DNA of 32,309 bases, taken from NCBI GenBank assembly GCA_007117065.1, contig SKHI01000008.1, positions 1-32,309 of the forward strand, written 5' to 3'. Made by a program: the position numbers and the translations under genes. The DNA is from Candidatus Woesearchaeota archaeon (lineage in GTDB: Archaea > Nanobdellota > Nanobdellia > Woesearchaeales > SKIA01). Positions 1 through 7,378 of the stretch are shown here, one piece after another. The first letter of the stretch is position 1; every line of letters starts with the position of its first letter. Under the pieces are notes generated by a model that worked only from the letters and a program-made list of their open reading frames with translations, was not told the origin of the DNA and ran no database searches.

Positions 1-419
1 ACCTTTGGGTTTCTAAAGTTGAGGTCTATTTGATCTGAGCTAAAGGTGCTCCAATAATACTCTCCTGAAAAACGCGTGAACAACGGAGAAGTCCGAGGTC
101 GAAACAGTGTGGTTTTAGGTTCCTGTGCATAATGAACATAATAGTCTTTGTTCGTGTTTAGCCACGGGTGTTGACTGCTTGTATGATTGAATATGCAGTC
201 TATCATAAGTGGTTTGGGAAGGTCACTCCAGTCCCCAAATGCAGGGTCTACTGCATAGTAGTCTGAAACTGCAAATCCTCTATCTGATGTGCTAGGAAAA
301 AATGGGAGTACGTGGTACGTGGCAAATGTGCTAAGCGGGAGTGAAGCAATTGTTTGTAATGGTTTTTCACCTGGCTTAGTAACGGCATCTGGATACAGAA
401 TAATAACGGCGTCGTTCAT
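1..419 (-). CDS. GH13 (subfamily 18-like) sugar phosphorylase/hydrolase, partial
   Basis: Only the N-terminal ~139 residues are present; the gene runs off the left edge. Reading the minus strand from the ATG at 419 gives the GH13_18 (sucrose/glucosylglycerate phosphorylase group) signature: HVLPFFPSTSDRGFAVSDY near residue 36, FGDWSD, an INHTSSQHPW-like block read here as CIFNHTSSQHPWL, and WSTFSSDQIDLNF near the window edge. Enzymes of this group cleave a glucoside with phosphate or water through a (beta/alpha)8 barrel. The catalytic Asp and Glu lie beyond the visible part. The segment between FGDWSD and the NHTSSQ block looks shorter than in typical members. The start is supported by an AAGGAG Shine-Dalgarno at about 421-428. 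It lies 32 nt after the stop of the unknown gene at 452-1069, so the two are probably one operon. Exact substrate cannot be told. Confidence 0.8.
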   Translation of the reverse strand, partial: MNDAVIILYPDAVTKPGEKPLQTIASLPLSTFATYHVLPFFPSTSDRGFAVSDYYAVDPAFGDWSDLPKPLMIDCIFNHTSSQHPWLNTNKDYYVHYAQEPKTTLFRPRTSPLFTRFSGEYYWSTFSSDQIDLNFRNPK

Positions 420-451
420 ACTCCTTAAAGGAGACTGCCTTTATTTAAAGG

Positions 452-1069
452 TTACCTGGGTTGTATTCTGCTCAGTTGCATTTGTATATATTTTTCGTTT
501 GGTAACTTGCTCACTACCGAAACAGCAGCTCGTATAGCTGTTCCAGGTTTATTCAGAACATGTTTGAGCTGCATGGCTGGATGTAGAGATTGATGTATTT
601 GACGCGAGTCATCAACTAACGGAGGCGTTGGGCCGTAATAGTCGCATATCATAACGTTAGTAGGTCCAGGTTCTTTGACGTATTCTCCTCGTCCCAGATG
701 TGCGAGGTGGTTGTTAGGATCTGTTGATAATGGTATCACCACAAGACAAATGCCGCTAGGAGCATCTTCCATCAGTGCTTCTTTGTATTGAGGTTCTATT
801 TGAATCAGTGTACTAGATCCATGTTCCTTAGCAATTAAACGCGCCATCTCAAGATTCTGCACAAAAGAACCTTCAATCGTAGAAATATTCATTTTAGGTA
901 ATTTTCTAAATACATATTGGGCTATTAGGTGGTGGTTCCCTATTCCCTCGCTTTTTAAAGTATCTCCTATGTAAGTCGGGCCTTGGATACCGAGGGACTG
1001 TATGCGTTCAGCTAATCCATTTTGTTTAAATGGGATTGATTGAATATCTTTCAAATACACTATTGACAT
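452..1069 (-). CDS. Conserved-looking protein of unknown function, upstream of GH13 gene
   Basis: A 205-residue, probably cytoplasmic protein with no signal peptide or membrane segment. I do not recognise the family. It has evenly spread charged residues and several candidate functional blocks (GDTLKSEGIGNHH near 36-48, NNHLAHLGRGEY near 118-129, CDYYGPTPPLVDD near 141-153), so it reads as a folded protein rather than a random ORF. An AT-rich TATA-like stretch on the minus strand (about 1085-1100) lies about 26 nt upstream of the ATG, so this is probably the first gene of a unit with the GH13 enzyme downstream. A link to the same sugar pathway is inferred from position only. Confidence 0.6.
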   Translation of the reverse strand: MSIVYLKDIQSIPFKQNGLAERIQSLGIQGPTYIGDTLKSEGIGNHHLIAQYVFRKLPKMNISTIEGSFVQNLEMARLIAKEHGSSTLIQIEPQYKEALMEDAPSGICLVVIPLSTDPNNHLAHLGRGEYVKEPGPTNVMICDYYGPTPPLVDDSRQIHQSLHPAMQLKHVLNKPGTAIRAAVSVVSKLPNEKYIQMQLSRIQPR

Positions 1070-1134
1070 ATACTCTTTAAATCGCCCTTAATTTTTAAGG
1101 ATTATTCTTTTTTTACACTTCTTACATAGCAACG

Positions 1135-1146
1135 CTTTTAAAATAC
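1135..1146 (+). promoter_or_regulatory. TATA box of the P-loop kinase-like gene
   Basis: CTTTTAAAATAC is centred about 26 nt upstream of the ATG at 1167, the distance expected for a leaderless archaeal transcript. It supports the ATG at 1167 over the in-frame TTG at 1158. Confidence 0.5.
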
Positions 1147-1166
1147 TGTACATCTTCTTGCTTTCT

Positions 1167-1652
1167 ATGCGCATCAGAATTATTGGGCCTCCTGGGAGTG
1201 GAAAGAGCTATCTTTCACGTAAACTATCTCAAAAAACAGGTGTCTCTTATGTTGATTTGGATGATGTGCATTGGAAAACGAAGTACACAAGAAAAAATAC
1301 TGTTGCGTATCGAAAAGAACAAGTTCGTAAGCATATAAAACCACGTGATTGGATTATTGAAGGGGTGTATATGGATACTTGGGCGCACCCTACTATTTCC
1401 CAGGCTGACATGGTTATTGTTCTTCGTCCGCCTAAAATTGTTCTGTTTTATCGCCTTATTTCTCGTTTTTGTTTTACTGCGCTGCTTGGTAAGCGCCGTT
1501 TTGATTATGCAAAGCTGCTTCATCTGTTGCGCGGGGCTTGGTATTTTCATGAGGATCAGGAAAAAAAGATGCCTCCCGCGAAGTATTTTATTTATCGATA
1601 CGCTGACCACGCACTTTCTTCATTCGATAACAATCAAGCATATCTAAGCTGA
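1167..1652 (+). CDS. P-loop NTPase, FlaR / adenylate kinase-like
   Basis: Small P-loop protein (161 aa from the ATG at 1167). It opens with MRIRIIGPPGSGKSYLSRKL, a classic Walker A (GPPGSGKS). DLDDVHWK follows at about residue 31, then WIIEGVY and a hydrophobic beta strand MVIVLRPP. This order (Walker A, D-D-x-x-W, I-x-E-G-x-Y) is that of the 'DNA topology modulation protein FlaR' / adenylate-kinase-like family found in bacteria and archaea; the true substrate of that family is poorly defined, so a nucleoside or nucleotide kinase is only a guess. The 3' end overlaps the convergent DUF6122-like gene by 65 bp. Confidence 0.8.
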   Translation: MRIRIIGPPGSGKSYLSRKLSQKTGVSYVDLDDVHWKTKYTRKNTVAYRKEQVRKHIKPRDWIIEGVYMDTWAHPTISQADMVIVLRPPKIVLFYRLISRFCFTALLGKRRFDYAKLLHLLRGAWYFHEDQEKKMPPAKYFIYRYADHALSSFDNNQAYLS

Positions 1653-1923
1653 TGTGCTGTACTGCTCCTACTCCAAACCAAAAAGTAGCGGGTATAAATA
1701 CCATTCCTATATATGCTGCTATTGCTACATACGTGTGTAAGAGGTGTGCTTGTATACTGCACCTGTGCGGATCAAAGCGTGGTTGTGAAAGAAAGTGATC
1801 AATATCAATGCTGTTTGCGAGAACAAGAAGGAGTATCCCATACATTCCAATAGGGTATTGTATGGTGTGCAAAATTCCTATGAGCAGTGCATTACTGGCA
1901 AGATGTATGATGAGATGTGGCAT
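1588..1923 (-). CDS. DUF6122-like small membrane protein
   Basis: A 111-residue protein with about three hydrophobic segments. The block IDIDHFLSQPRFDPHRCSIQ followed by AHLLH, and later a hydrophobic stretch ending in LDMLDC, match what I know of DUF6122 (DxDH, FDPxRCSIxxHxLH, DxxDC), a family of small membrane proteins with conserved His, Asp and Cys that resemble metal ligands. Function is not known. Its ATG lies 2 nt after the stop of the L,D-transpeptidase gene on the same strand, so the two are probably co-translated and may both act at the envelope (inference). The C-terminus overlaps the convergent kinase-like gene. Confidence 0.7.
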   Translation of the reverse strand: MPHLIIHLASNALLIGILHTIQYPIGMYGILLLVLANSIDIDHFLSQPRFDPHRCSIQAHLLHTYVAIAAYIGMVFIPATFWFGVGAVQHISLDMLDCYRMKKVRGQRIDK

Positions 1924-1925
1924 AC

Positions 1926-2588
1926 TTACTCGGAAGGGAATAGTTCGCTAATGGAAGGGTATATTGCCACACGTGTTCCTTGCTGTACAAGCGCGAATAA
2001 TTCGATAATATCCTTGTTTTTCATGTTTACGCATCCTGTTGAAATTGGACGCCCGATGTTTCCTTCAAGTTGGGTGCCATGAATATATATAAAGCGCCTC
2101 TTTGACGTCCTGTTGTGCTCTTCTTTCCCATCTAACCAAAGTATTCGTGTAGTTATTAATCCCTCCTCGTTATGTCTTTCAGTAGGTATTATTGTTGCTA
2201 TTTCTCCGGTCGGTACTCGTCCAATAAAAACTGCGCCCAGTGGTTGACCATCCCCTATTTTTCGGTCTATTACATGTACTCCCGTTGGTGTCTTGTAGGA
2301 GTTTGGCGTACTTCCAAAACCATTTCTACTTGTGCTTATTGTATATTCGCGAACTATCGTTACTTCATTGTTATCGACCCCCAATAAGAAGAGTTTCTGT
2401 GTCTGTCCGTCAACGAGAATTACATCTTGGTTGTGTATCCCTGTTTGCTCACTTACGTATACATAGGCTCGTTTTAGGCTTGTAAAATACCCATCTTCTG
2501 TTCCTTCTTGGTACCAAGGCAACAGTAATTTGACGAATCCTCCTATGGTGCCTGCTCCGAGGAGTTTGAGAAATGTTTTGCGTTTCAT
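1926..2588 (-). CDS. L,D-transpeptidase (YkuD fold), exported
   Basis: A 220-residue protein with an N-terminal basic plus hydrophobic segment (KRKTFLKLLGAG), resembling a Tat signal (RKxFLK in place of RRxFLK). The mature part is a YkuD domain: ILVDGQTQKLFLL at about 57-69, SYKTPTGVHVIDRKIGDGQP at about 97-116, and the catalytic block with His170 (IHGTQ) and Cys186 (STGCVNM). In bacteria such enzymes make 3-3 crosslinks in peptidoglycan or attach proteins to it, through a thioester on the Cys. All catalytic residues are present, so it is probably active, yet an archaeon is not expected to have peptidoglycan. It may act on an episymbiotic host or neighbour, on another amide substrate, or have come by horizontal transfer. 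Followed 2 nt later by the DUF6122-like gene. No clear promoter was found. Confidence 0.88.
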   Translation of the reverse strand: MKRKTFLKLLGAGTIGGFVKLLLPWYQEGTEDGYFTSLKRAYVYVSEQTGIHNQDVILVDGQTQKLFLLGVDNNEVTIVREYTISTSRNGFGSTPNSYKTPTGVHVIDRKIGDGQPLGAVFIGRVPTGEIATIIPTERHNEEGLITTRILWLDGKEEHNRTSKRRFIYIHGTQLEGNIGRPISTGCVNMKNKDIIELFALVQQGTRVAIYPSISELFPSE

Positions 2589-2670
2589 AATTTTTCATCA
2601 CACGACTCAAACGCTTCGATGGTTCTCTCACCGCTCTACGACTGCGTGTAATAAGAACAGTACTGAATAG

Positions 2671-2680
2671 ATATATAAAT
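2671..2680 (+). promoter_or_regulatory. TATA box of the MscS gene
   Basis: ATATATAAAT is centred 26 nt upstream of the ATG at 2701, so the transcript should be leaderless. Confidence 0.6.
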
Positions 2681-2700
2681 GATACTTTATTTGTGCAGAT

Positions 2701-3513
2701 ATGGAAATTGGATTTGATATGATCACTCCCCTTATAGTGTGGAGTCAGGAAATTGTACCTTCCGTAGTGCAAGCTATTATTATATTTGTTATTGGCTGGG
2801 TATGTATTCGTTTATCTACTCGTTTTGTTCGGAGACGTTTTGAAAGCAGCTCTATAGACAAAGGAATAACGAGTTTTCTTCTCTCATCATTGACAGTAGT
2901 ACTGTGGTTCCTTCTTGGTATCACTGTTATTGGTACTCTTGGTGTTCCGACGACTAGTTTTGTAGCATTGCTTGGTGCTGCGGGCTTAGCCGTTGGTCTT
3001 GCTTTACAAGGTAGCCTGGCAAATTTTGCTGGGGGAGTATTAATTCTTGCTCGCAGGCCATTTACTGTAGGCGAGTTTATCACTGGTTCAGGTGTAAGTG
3101 GGACTGTGGAAGAAATAAATATATTATATACTACTCTATCTAGTCCTGATGGTCAGCATATCGTTGTTCCTAATGGAAAACTAAGTAACACTGAGATAAC
3201 TAATTTTAGTCGTAAAAAGGAGCGTCGCATAAATTTTGAGGTAGGTATCAGTTACTTGGCAAATATTGGCCATGCAAAAAAAGTACTATCGGCCATTATG
3301 GAATCTGAAGAACGGTTTCTGGCTACGCCCAAATATACTATTCATGTAGTTCAACTAGCTGATTCTGCTGTGGTCTTACGTGCTCGGGGGTGGGTGAAGA
3401 ATGCTGATTATTGGGATGTTCTTTTCAGTCTTACTGAAACAGTAAAGAAAACGTTTGATAAGGAAAAAATTAGCATTCCCTTTCCGCAACGAGAGATTCA
3501 TATTCGAAAATAA
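2701..3513 (+). CDS. mscS: Small-conductance mechanosensitive channel, MscS family
   Basis: A 270-residue membrane protein close in size to E. coli MscS. Three hydrophobic segments lie at about residues 15-40, 60-82 and 88-120; the third is the pore-lining helix, rich in Gly/Ala (GAAGLAVGLALQGSLANFAG), running into LARRPFTVGEFI. The beta domain follows (GTVEEINILYTTLSSPDGQHIVVPNG, split here for length: GTVEEINILYTT then DGQHIVVPN), then a mixed alpha/beta C-terminal domain ending near FPQREIHI. These channels form heptamers that open under membrane tension and release solutes on osmotic downshock. The gene stands alone with its own TATA box. Confidence 0.93.
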   Translation: MEIGFDMITPLIVWSQEIVPSVVQAIIIFVIGWVCIRLSTRFVRRRFESSSIDKGITSFLLSSLTVVLWFLLGITVIGTLGVPTTSFVALLGAAGLAVGLALQGSLANFAGGVLILARRPFTVGEFITGSGVSGTVEEINILYTTLSSPDGQHIVVPNGKLSNTEITNFSRKKERRINFEVGISYLANIGHAKKVLSAIMESEERFLATPKYTIHVVQLADSAVVLRARGWVKNADYWDVLFSLTETVKKTFDKEKISIPFPQREIHIRK

Positions 3514-3531
3514 TCGTTTGCTGGTCAAAAC

Positions 3532-3541
3532 CTTTATAAAT
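3532..3541 (+). promoter_or_regulatory. TATA box upstream of the tRNA pair and RNA polymerase operon
   Basis: CTTTATAAAT predicts a start near 3560-3565, leaving a leader of roughly 45-50 nt before tRNA-Asp at 3610. No strong separate promoter is visible before rpoH at 3827, so the tRNAs and the polymerase genes could share this promoter (inference). Confidence 0.5.
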
Positions 3542-3609
3542 ACCTTGTTATTTGCAATACTAGCATAAAGGGTTAGGCAGTGATATTCATTGTTTTTCCT
3601 AGTTGCGCT

Positions 3610-3684
3610 GCCCTGGTAGTGTAGTCTGGCCTAACATGGAGCCCTGTCGAGGCTCCGCCCCGGGTTCGAATCCCGGCCAGGGCG
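3610..3684 (+). tRNA. tRNA-Asp (GTC)
   Basis: The acceptor stem GCCCTGG (3610-3616) pairs with CCAGGGC (3677-3683), discriminator G at 3684. The D stem GTGT/ACAT (3619-3622 / 3634-3637), anticodon stem GAGCC/GGCTC with loop CTGTCGA (3644-3650) and T arm CCGGG-TTCGAAT-CCCGG are all complete. Anticodon GTC at 3646-3648. CCA is not encoded. It is separated from the next tRNA by 5 nt. Confidence 0.95.
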
Positions 3685-3689
3685 TCATC

Positions 3690-3797
3690 GGGCTCGTAGC
3701 TCAGCCTGGAGTGCTATAGTATAAGTGCTTTGAGCGCGGGTAATAGAGCATCCGCCTTTTAAGCGGGTTGTCGCGGGTTCAAATCCCGTCGAGCCCA
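3690..3797 (+). tRNA. tRNA-Lys (TTT) with an intron in the D loop
   Basis: The acceptor stem GGGCTCG (3690-3696) pairs perfectly with CGAGCCC (3790-3796); discriminator A at 3797, no encoded CCA. Anticodon stem TCCGC/GCGGG encloses the loop CTTTTAA (3756-3762), anticodon TTT. The T arm is GCGGG-TTCAAAT-CCCGT. The D-stem halves GCTC (3699-3702) and GAGC (3746-3749) are 43 nt apart instead of the usual 8-11, because about 32 nt are inserted in the D loop. Removing 3711-3742 gives an ordinary D loop AGCCTGGAATA. The insertion is described as a separate feature. Confidence 0.92.
3711..3742 (+). other. tRNA intron (D loop, non-canonical position) with bulge-helix-bulge
   Basis: The flanks fold into a textbook archaeal splicing motif: central 4-bp helix CCTG (3705-3708) with CGGG (3737-3740), two 3-nt bulges GAG (3709-3711) and TAA (3741-3743), and an inner helix TGCT (3712-3715) with AGCG (3733-3736). 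Cutting between the second and third base of each bulge releases 3711-3742 (32 nt); the exact cut is an inference from the general rule and could shift by a base. Most archaeal tRNA introns lie at 37/38; this one lies near position 20/21. Confidence 0.8.
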
Positions 3798-3826
3798 TCA
3801 CAGTCAATAAACATCTACGGTTCACC

Positions 3827-4105
3827 ATGGGGAAAATACAAACATCGGATTCTAAGGCGAGTGCAAAGGAAGAATTTTTAGCAAATGAGCATAGGCTCGT
3901 TCCGCTGCATGAAGTCCTATCTGAAGAAGAAGGTCTTGCTGTTCTGTCTTCATTGCGTCTTGACTCAACTTCTATTCCGAGTATTCTCGCTACCGACGCT
4001 GCTATTAAGCAGCAAGAGGTAAGTCCTGGGAGTATTGTCCGCATAACGCGTACCAGCCCTACAGCAGGAAAGGCAGTATTTTACCGGAGGGTTTCTTATG
4101 AATAA
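3827..4105 (+). CDS. rpoH: DNA-directed RNA polymerase subunit Rpo5 (RpoH)
   Basis: 92 residues, matching the C-terminal-domain-only archaeal homologue of eukaryotic Rpb5. Hallmarks: HRLVPLHEVLSEEE (about 22-35), ATDAAIKQQEVSPGSIVRI (about 55-73) and a final VFYRRVSYE-type ending, all typical of archaeal H. The subunit sits in the lower jaw of the polymerase and contacts downstream DNA. It is the first protein gene of the polymerase operon, and its end overlaps the rpoB'' start by 8 nt, implying coupled translation. The start ATG at 3827 follows tRNA-Lys by 29 nt. Confidence 0.96.
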   Translation: MGKIQTSDSKASAKEEFLANEHRLVPLHEVLSEEEGLAVLSSLRLDSTSIPSILATDAAIKQQEVSPGSIVRITRTSPTAGKAVFYRRVSYE

Positions 4106-5579
4106 ACGAACTGAAACATTAATTAGACGCTATTTTGACGAGCACGGTTTTGTTGCAAGCGATATTGAAAGTTTTAATAACTTCCTTGATTTTGAGCTGC
4201 AACGTATCATTGAAGAAAACAAGACGGTCGAACCTACAATCATTCCTCCTAACATTGAGACGTTTCACATTCGTTTAGATAAAATATGGGTTACTAAGCC
4301 CGAAATTACCGAGGCGGACGGAAGTCGTCGTGATTTGTATCCATTTGAGGCACGTATTCGTAAGATAAGTTATTCCGCTCCTATTTTTATGGAGATATCT
4401 GCTCATATCAACGGTATTCAGCGTGAGAGTTTTAAGACGCAAATAGGAAATATTCCCATTATGCTTAAGAGTAAGTATTGTCATTTAAGTGGTCTCTCTT
4501 CGGAGCAATTAATAGCTGCTGGTGAAGATCCTGATGATACGGGAGGCTACTTTATTGTTAATGGAACAGAAAAAGTTCTTATAAAAATTGAGGACCTCGC
4601 TGCTAATGTGCTCACTGTTGATGAGCAGAAAACTGGTATAGCTGATTTTGTTGGAAAAATATTTAGCGAAAAAGTAAGTTACAAAATTCCTCACACCATT
4701 GAAAAGTTGAAAGACGGAACGTTTTATTTAAGTTTTACTCGTGTAAAAAGAATACCTCTCATTCTTATTGTAAAAGCTCTTGGATTGTCTGATGAAGAGG
4801 TCGTTAAGCATGTTAATCTTGGCACGAACAGTGATTTATTAGTAAATTTATATCAGCAAGCAGACATAAAAGATCAAGCTATCGCAATTGATGCTGTAGC
4901 AAAAAAGATTGGTATTACGCAAACACAAGAGATTCGGATGCAACGTGTAGAGGACATTCTTGATAAATATCTCCTCCCGCACATTGGTTTAGAGCAGGCT
5001 GACCGCAAAGCAAAGGGAGTAAATTTGTGTAAGTACTTACGAAGTTATATTCGGGTTGCTAGTTTGGGAGAACTTGTTGATGATAAAGATCACTACAAGA
5101 ATAAACGTCTCAAACTTTCTGGAGATCTTCTGGCCGACTTATTTAGGGTCAATCTCAAGGTCCTTGTCGGTGACATGCTATATAACTTCCAGCGGATTGT
5201 AAAACGAGGAAAATTCCCAAGTATTAAAGTAATTATTCGTGATAAGCTCTTAACGCAAAGAATTTACAGCGCTCTTGCTACTGGTGTTTGGATTGGTGGA
5301 CGAAAAGGAGTGAGTCAGCGTATGGATAGGATGAATCATCTTGCTACCCTAAGCCACTTACAAAGAGTAGTGAGTCCGTTAGCTGCTACACAAGAAAATT
5401 TCGAAGCACGTAGTTTGCATAGCACTCATTTAGGAAGATTGTGTCCTACAGAAACTCCTGAAGGAAGTAATATTGGTTTACGTAAAAATCTTGCTTTGCT
5501 TGCAAGTGTTACTCACGAGGTTGATGAGGCTAAGCTTACTGAAAAACTTGTTTCTCTTGGTTTGGAGGTTGTACAATGA
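4098..5579 (+). CDS. rpoB2: DNA-directed RNA polymerase subunit B'' (Rpo2N)
   Basis: 493 residues, the N-terminal half of the split second-largest subunit (protrusion, lobe and first part of the fork). Recognisable blocks: DPDDTGGYFIVNGTEKVLI (about 145-163), and towards the end VSPLAATQENFEARSLH and RLCPTETPEGSNIGLRKNLA, the conserved fork region near the active site. A GGAGG Shine-Dalgarno lies at about 4086-4090, inside the end of rpoH. It ends 4 nt inside rpoB'. Splitting of the B subunit into two genes is typical of many euryarchaeal and DPANN genomes. Confidence 0.98.
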   Translation: MNKRTETLIRRYFDEHGFVASDIESFNNFLDFELQRIIEENKTVEPTIIPPNIETFHIRLDKIWVTKPEITEADGSRRDLYPFEARIRKISYSAPIFMEISAHINGIQRESFKTQIGNIPIMLKSKYCHLSGLSSEQLIAAGEDPDDTGGYFIVNGTEKVLIKIEDLAANVLTVDEQKTGIADFVGKIFSEKVSYKIPHTIEKLKDGTFYLSFTRVKRIPLILIVKALGLSDEEVVKHVNLGTNSDLLVNLYQQADIKDQAIAIDAVAKKIGITQTQEIRMQRVEDILDKYLLPHIGLEQADRKAKGVNLCKYLRSYIRVASLGELVDDKDHYKNKRLKLSGDLLADLFRVNLKVLVGDMLYNFQRIVKRGKFPSIKVIIRDKLLTQRIYSALATGVWIGGRKGVSQRMDRMNHLATLSHLQRVVSPLAATQENFEARSLHSTHLGRLCPTETPEGSNIGLRKNLALLASVTHEVDEAKLTEKLVSLGLEVVQ

Positions 5580-7378
5580 CTGAAGTATATATTGATCACA
5601 AATACGCTGGTACCGTAAAAAATGCCGAAGATTTCGTCGAAAAAATTCTTACAGAACGAAGAATTGGAAAAATTAGTATACACGTAAACGTGCTATATGA
5701 ACGCGACATGGATGCTATTCTTATTGAGACGAGCACTGGTAGAGTTGTTCGTCCATTGCTTGTTGTAAAAGAGGGTAAAATTCTTCTCACCCAGCGCCAT
5801 GTAGATCAGTTGCATAGCAAGGAACTATCTTGGACTGATTTGGTGAAGCAGGGAATTATTGAGTATCTCGATTCTACCGAAGAAGAGGGTGCGCTCGTTG
5901 CGTTTGACGAAGCTGATTTAACAAAGCAGCATACCCATCTTGAAATAGCTCCTATGAGTATTGTAGGTCTTACAACGAGTCTTGTTCCGTTTGGACAACA
6001 TAATCACGGTGTACGTAATGCCCAGGGTGCTAAGAATCAAAAACAAGCTGTAGGGTTTTATGCAGCAAACTTCTATAATCGTAATGATATGGATTTATCT
6101 ATCTTGTATTACCCTCAAATCCCTATTGTTCATACAATCATGCACGAACTCTCTGATTATAACAAGCACCCAAGCGGTCAAAACGTGACCATAGCAGTTC
6201 TTTCTTATGAAGGATATAACATGGAAGATGCGCTTGTTATCAATAAAGGCAGCGTACAGCGCGGTTTTGGACGTAGCGCGTATTTTAGGCCTGTTATTAG
6301 TGAGGAGCTGCGCTACAGCGGAGGTCTTACTGATAATATCACTGTCCCTGATAAAGAGACAAAAGGGTATCGTAGTGAGCACGAGTATCGATTCCTCGAA
6401 GATGACGGTATTGTATACCCTGAAGCGAGTGTTGCTGAGGGCGATGTTGTTATTGGAAAAACGTCTCCTCCACGTTTCTTAAGTGCTATGGACGAGTATA
6501 ATCTCGAAACAAATAGCCGTCGAGAAAGTAGTGTCAGTCTAAAACACGGTGAAGAGGGAATTATTGATTTTGTGTTGCTTACTGAGAATGAGGAAGGAAA
6601 CAAGCTGGTTCAAGTAAGAATTCGTGAATCTCGTATTCCTGAAATTGGTGATAAGTTCACCTCTCGACATGGGCAAAAAGGAGTTATCGGTCTTCTCGTT
6701 CCAGAGGCAGACATTCCATTTACTGCAAGTGGTATTCGTCCAGACATTATTTTTGGACCGCACGGTTTACCGAGTCGTATGACAGTAAGCCATCTTATTG
6801 AAATCATCGGTGGAAAAGTAGGTGCGTTAAGTGGAAGATTTATTGATAGTACTCTGTTTGAGAGTGAGAAGGAAGAAGATCTTCGTAAAGAACTAGGCTC
6901 GCATGGTTTTAGTGAGAGCGGTCAAGAAACGATGTTCAACGCTGTTTCTGGTGAGCAGTATATTGCTCGTGTCATGGTGGGAAACATGTATTACATGCGT
7001 CTAAAACACATGGTAGCAAATAAGCTACACAGCCGTGCACGCGGTCCTATTCAATTATTAACGCGTCAACCCACTGAGGGTCGTGCCAAAGAAGGGGGTC
7101 TGCGTTTAGGTGAGATGGAGAAGGATACCTTTGTTGCTCACGGAGCAAGCCTTCTTCTCAAAGAACGCTTTGATTCCGATAGAACTGTTGTTCCTGTATG
7201 TGAACGCAGCGGCCTCTTAGGATATTATGATGCACGTAAGCGCAAACTTATGAGTCCAGTCTATGGCGAGGACAGTGAAGTAAGTTACGTTGAGATGAGT
7301 TATGCCTTTAAACTCATGTTAGACGAGCTCAAGTCGCTGGGAATATATCCTCGTATCGAGTTGGAGGGTAAATACTAA
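5576..7378 (+). CDS. rpoB1: DNA-directed RNA polymerase subunit B' (Rpo2C), zinc ribbon lost
   Basis: 600 residues, the C-terminal half of the split B subunit: hybrid-binding domain, wall, anchor and clamp. Conserved motifs: YEGYNMEDALVINKGSVQRG, GDKFTSRHGQKGVIG, PHGLPSRMTVSHLIE and EGGLRLGEMEKD. The clamp zinc ribbon, normally CxxCG...CPxC, reads here VCERSG (Cys542, Ser545) and MSPVYG (Ser560, Tyr563), so three of four zinc ligands are replaced. The frame is intact and flanking motifs are normal, so this is a real substitution pattern and not a frameshift. It overlaps rpoB'' by 4 nt and ends at the base where rpoA' begins. Confidence 0.98.
   Translation: MTEVYIDHKYAGTVKNAEDFVEKILTERRIGKISIHVNVLYERDMDAILIETSTGRVVRPLLVVKEGKILLTQRHVDQLHSKELSWTDLVKQGIIEYLDSTEEEGALVAFDEADLTKQHTHLEIAPMSIVGLTTSLVPFGQHNHGVRNAQGAKNQKQAVGFYAANFYNRNDMDLSILYYPQIPIVHTIMHELSDYNKHPSGQNVTIAVLSYEGYNMEDALVINKGSVQRGFGRSAYFRPVISEELRYSGGLTDNITVPDKETKGYRSEHEYRFLEDDGIVYPEASVAEGDVVIGKTSPPRFLSAMDEYNLETNSRRESSVSLKHGEEGIIDFVLLTENEEGNKLVQVRIRESRIPEIGDKFTSRHGQKGVIGLLVPEADIPFTASGIRPDIIFGPHGLPSRMTVSHLIEIIGGKVGALSGRFIDSTLFESEKEEDLRKELGSHGFSESGQETMFNAVSGEQYIARVMVGNMYYMRLKHMVANKLHSRARGPIQLLTRQPTEGRAKEGGLRLGEMEKDTFVAHGASLLLKERFDSDRTVVPVCERSGLLGYYDARKRKLMSPVYGEDSEVSYVEMSYAFKLMLDELKSLGIYPRIELEGKY

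Noticed and set aside
2449-2772. 107-codon minus-strand frame spanning the YkuD-MscS gap
   Set aside because: It overlaps the start of both flanking genes, is Arg-rich, and has no homology-like motif; the MscS TATA box lies inside it.
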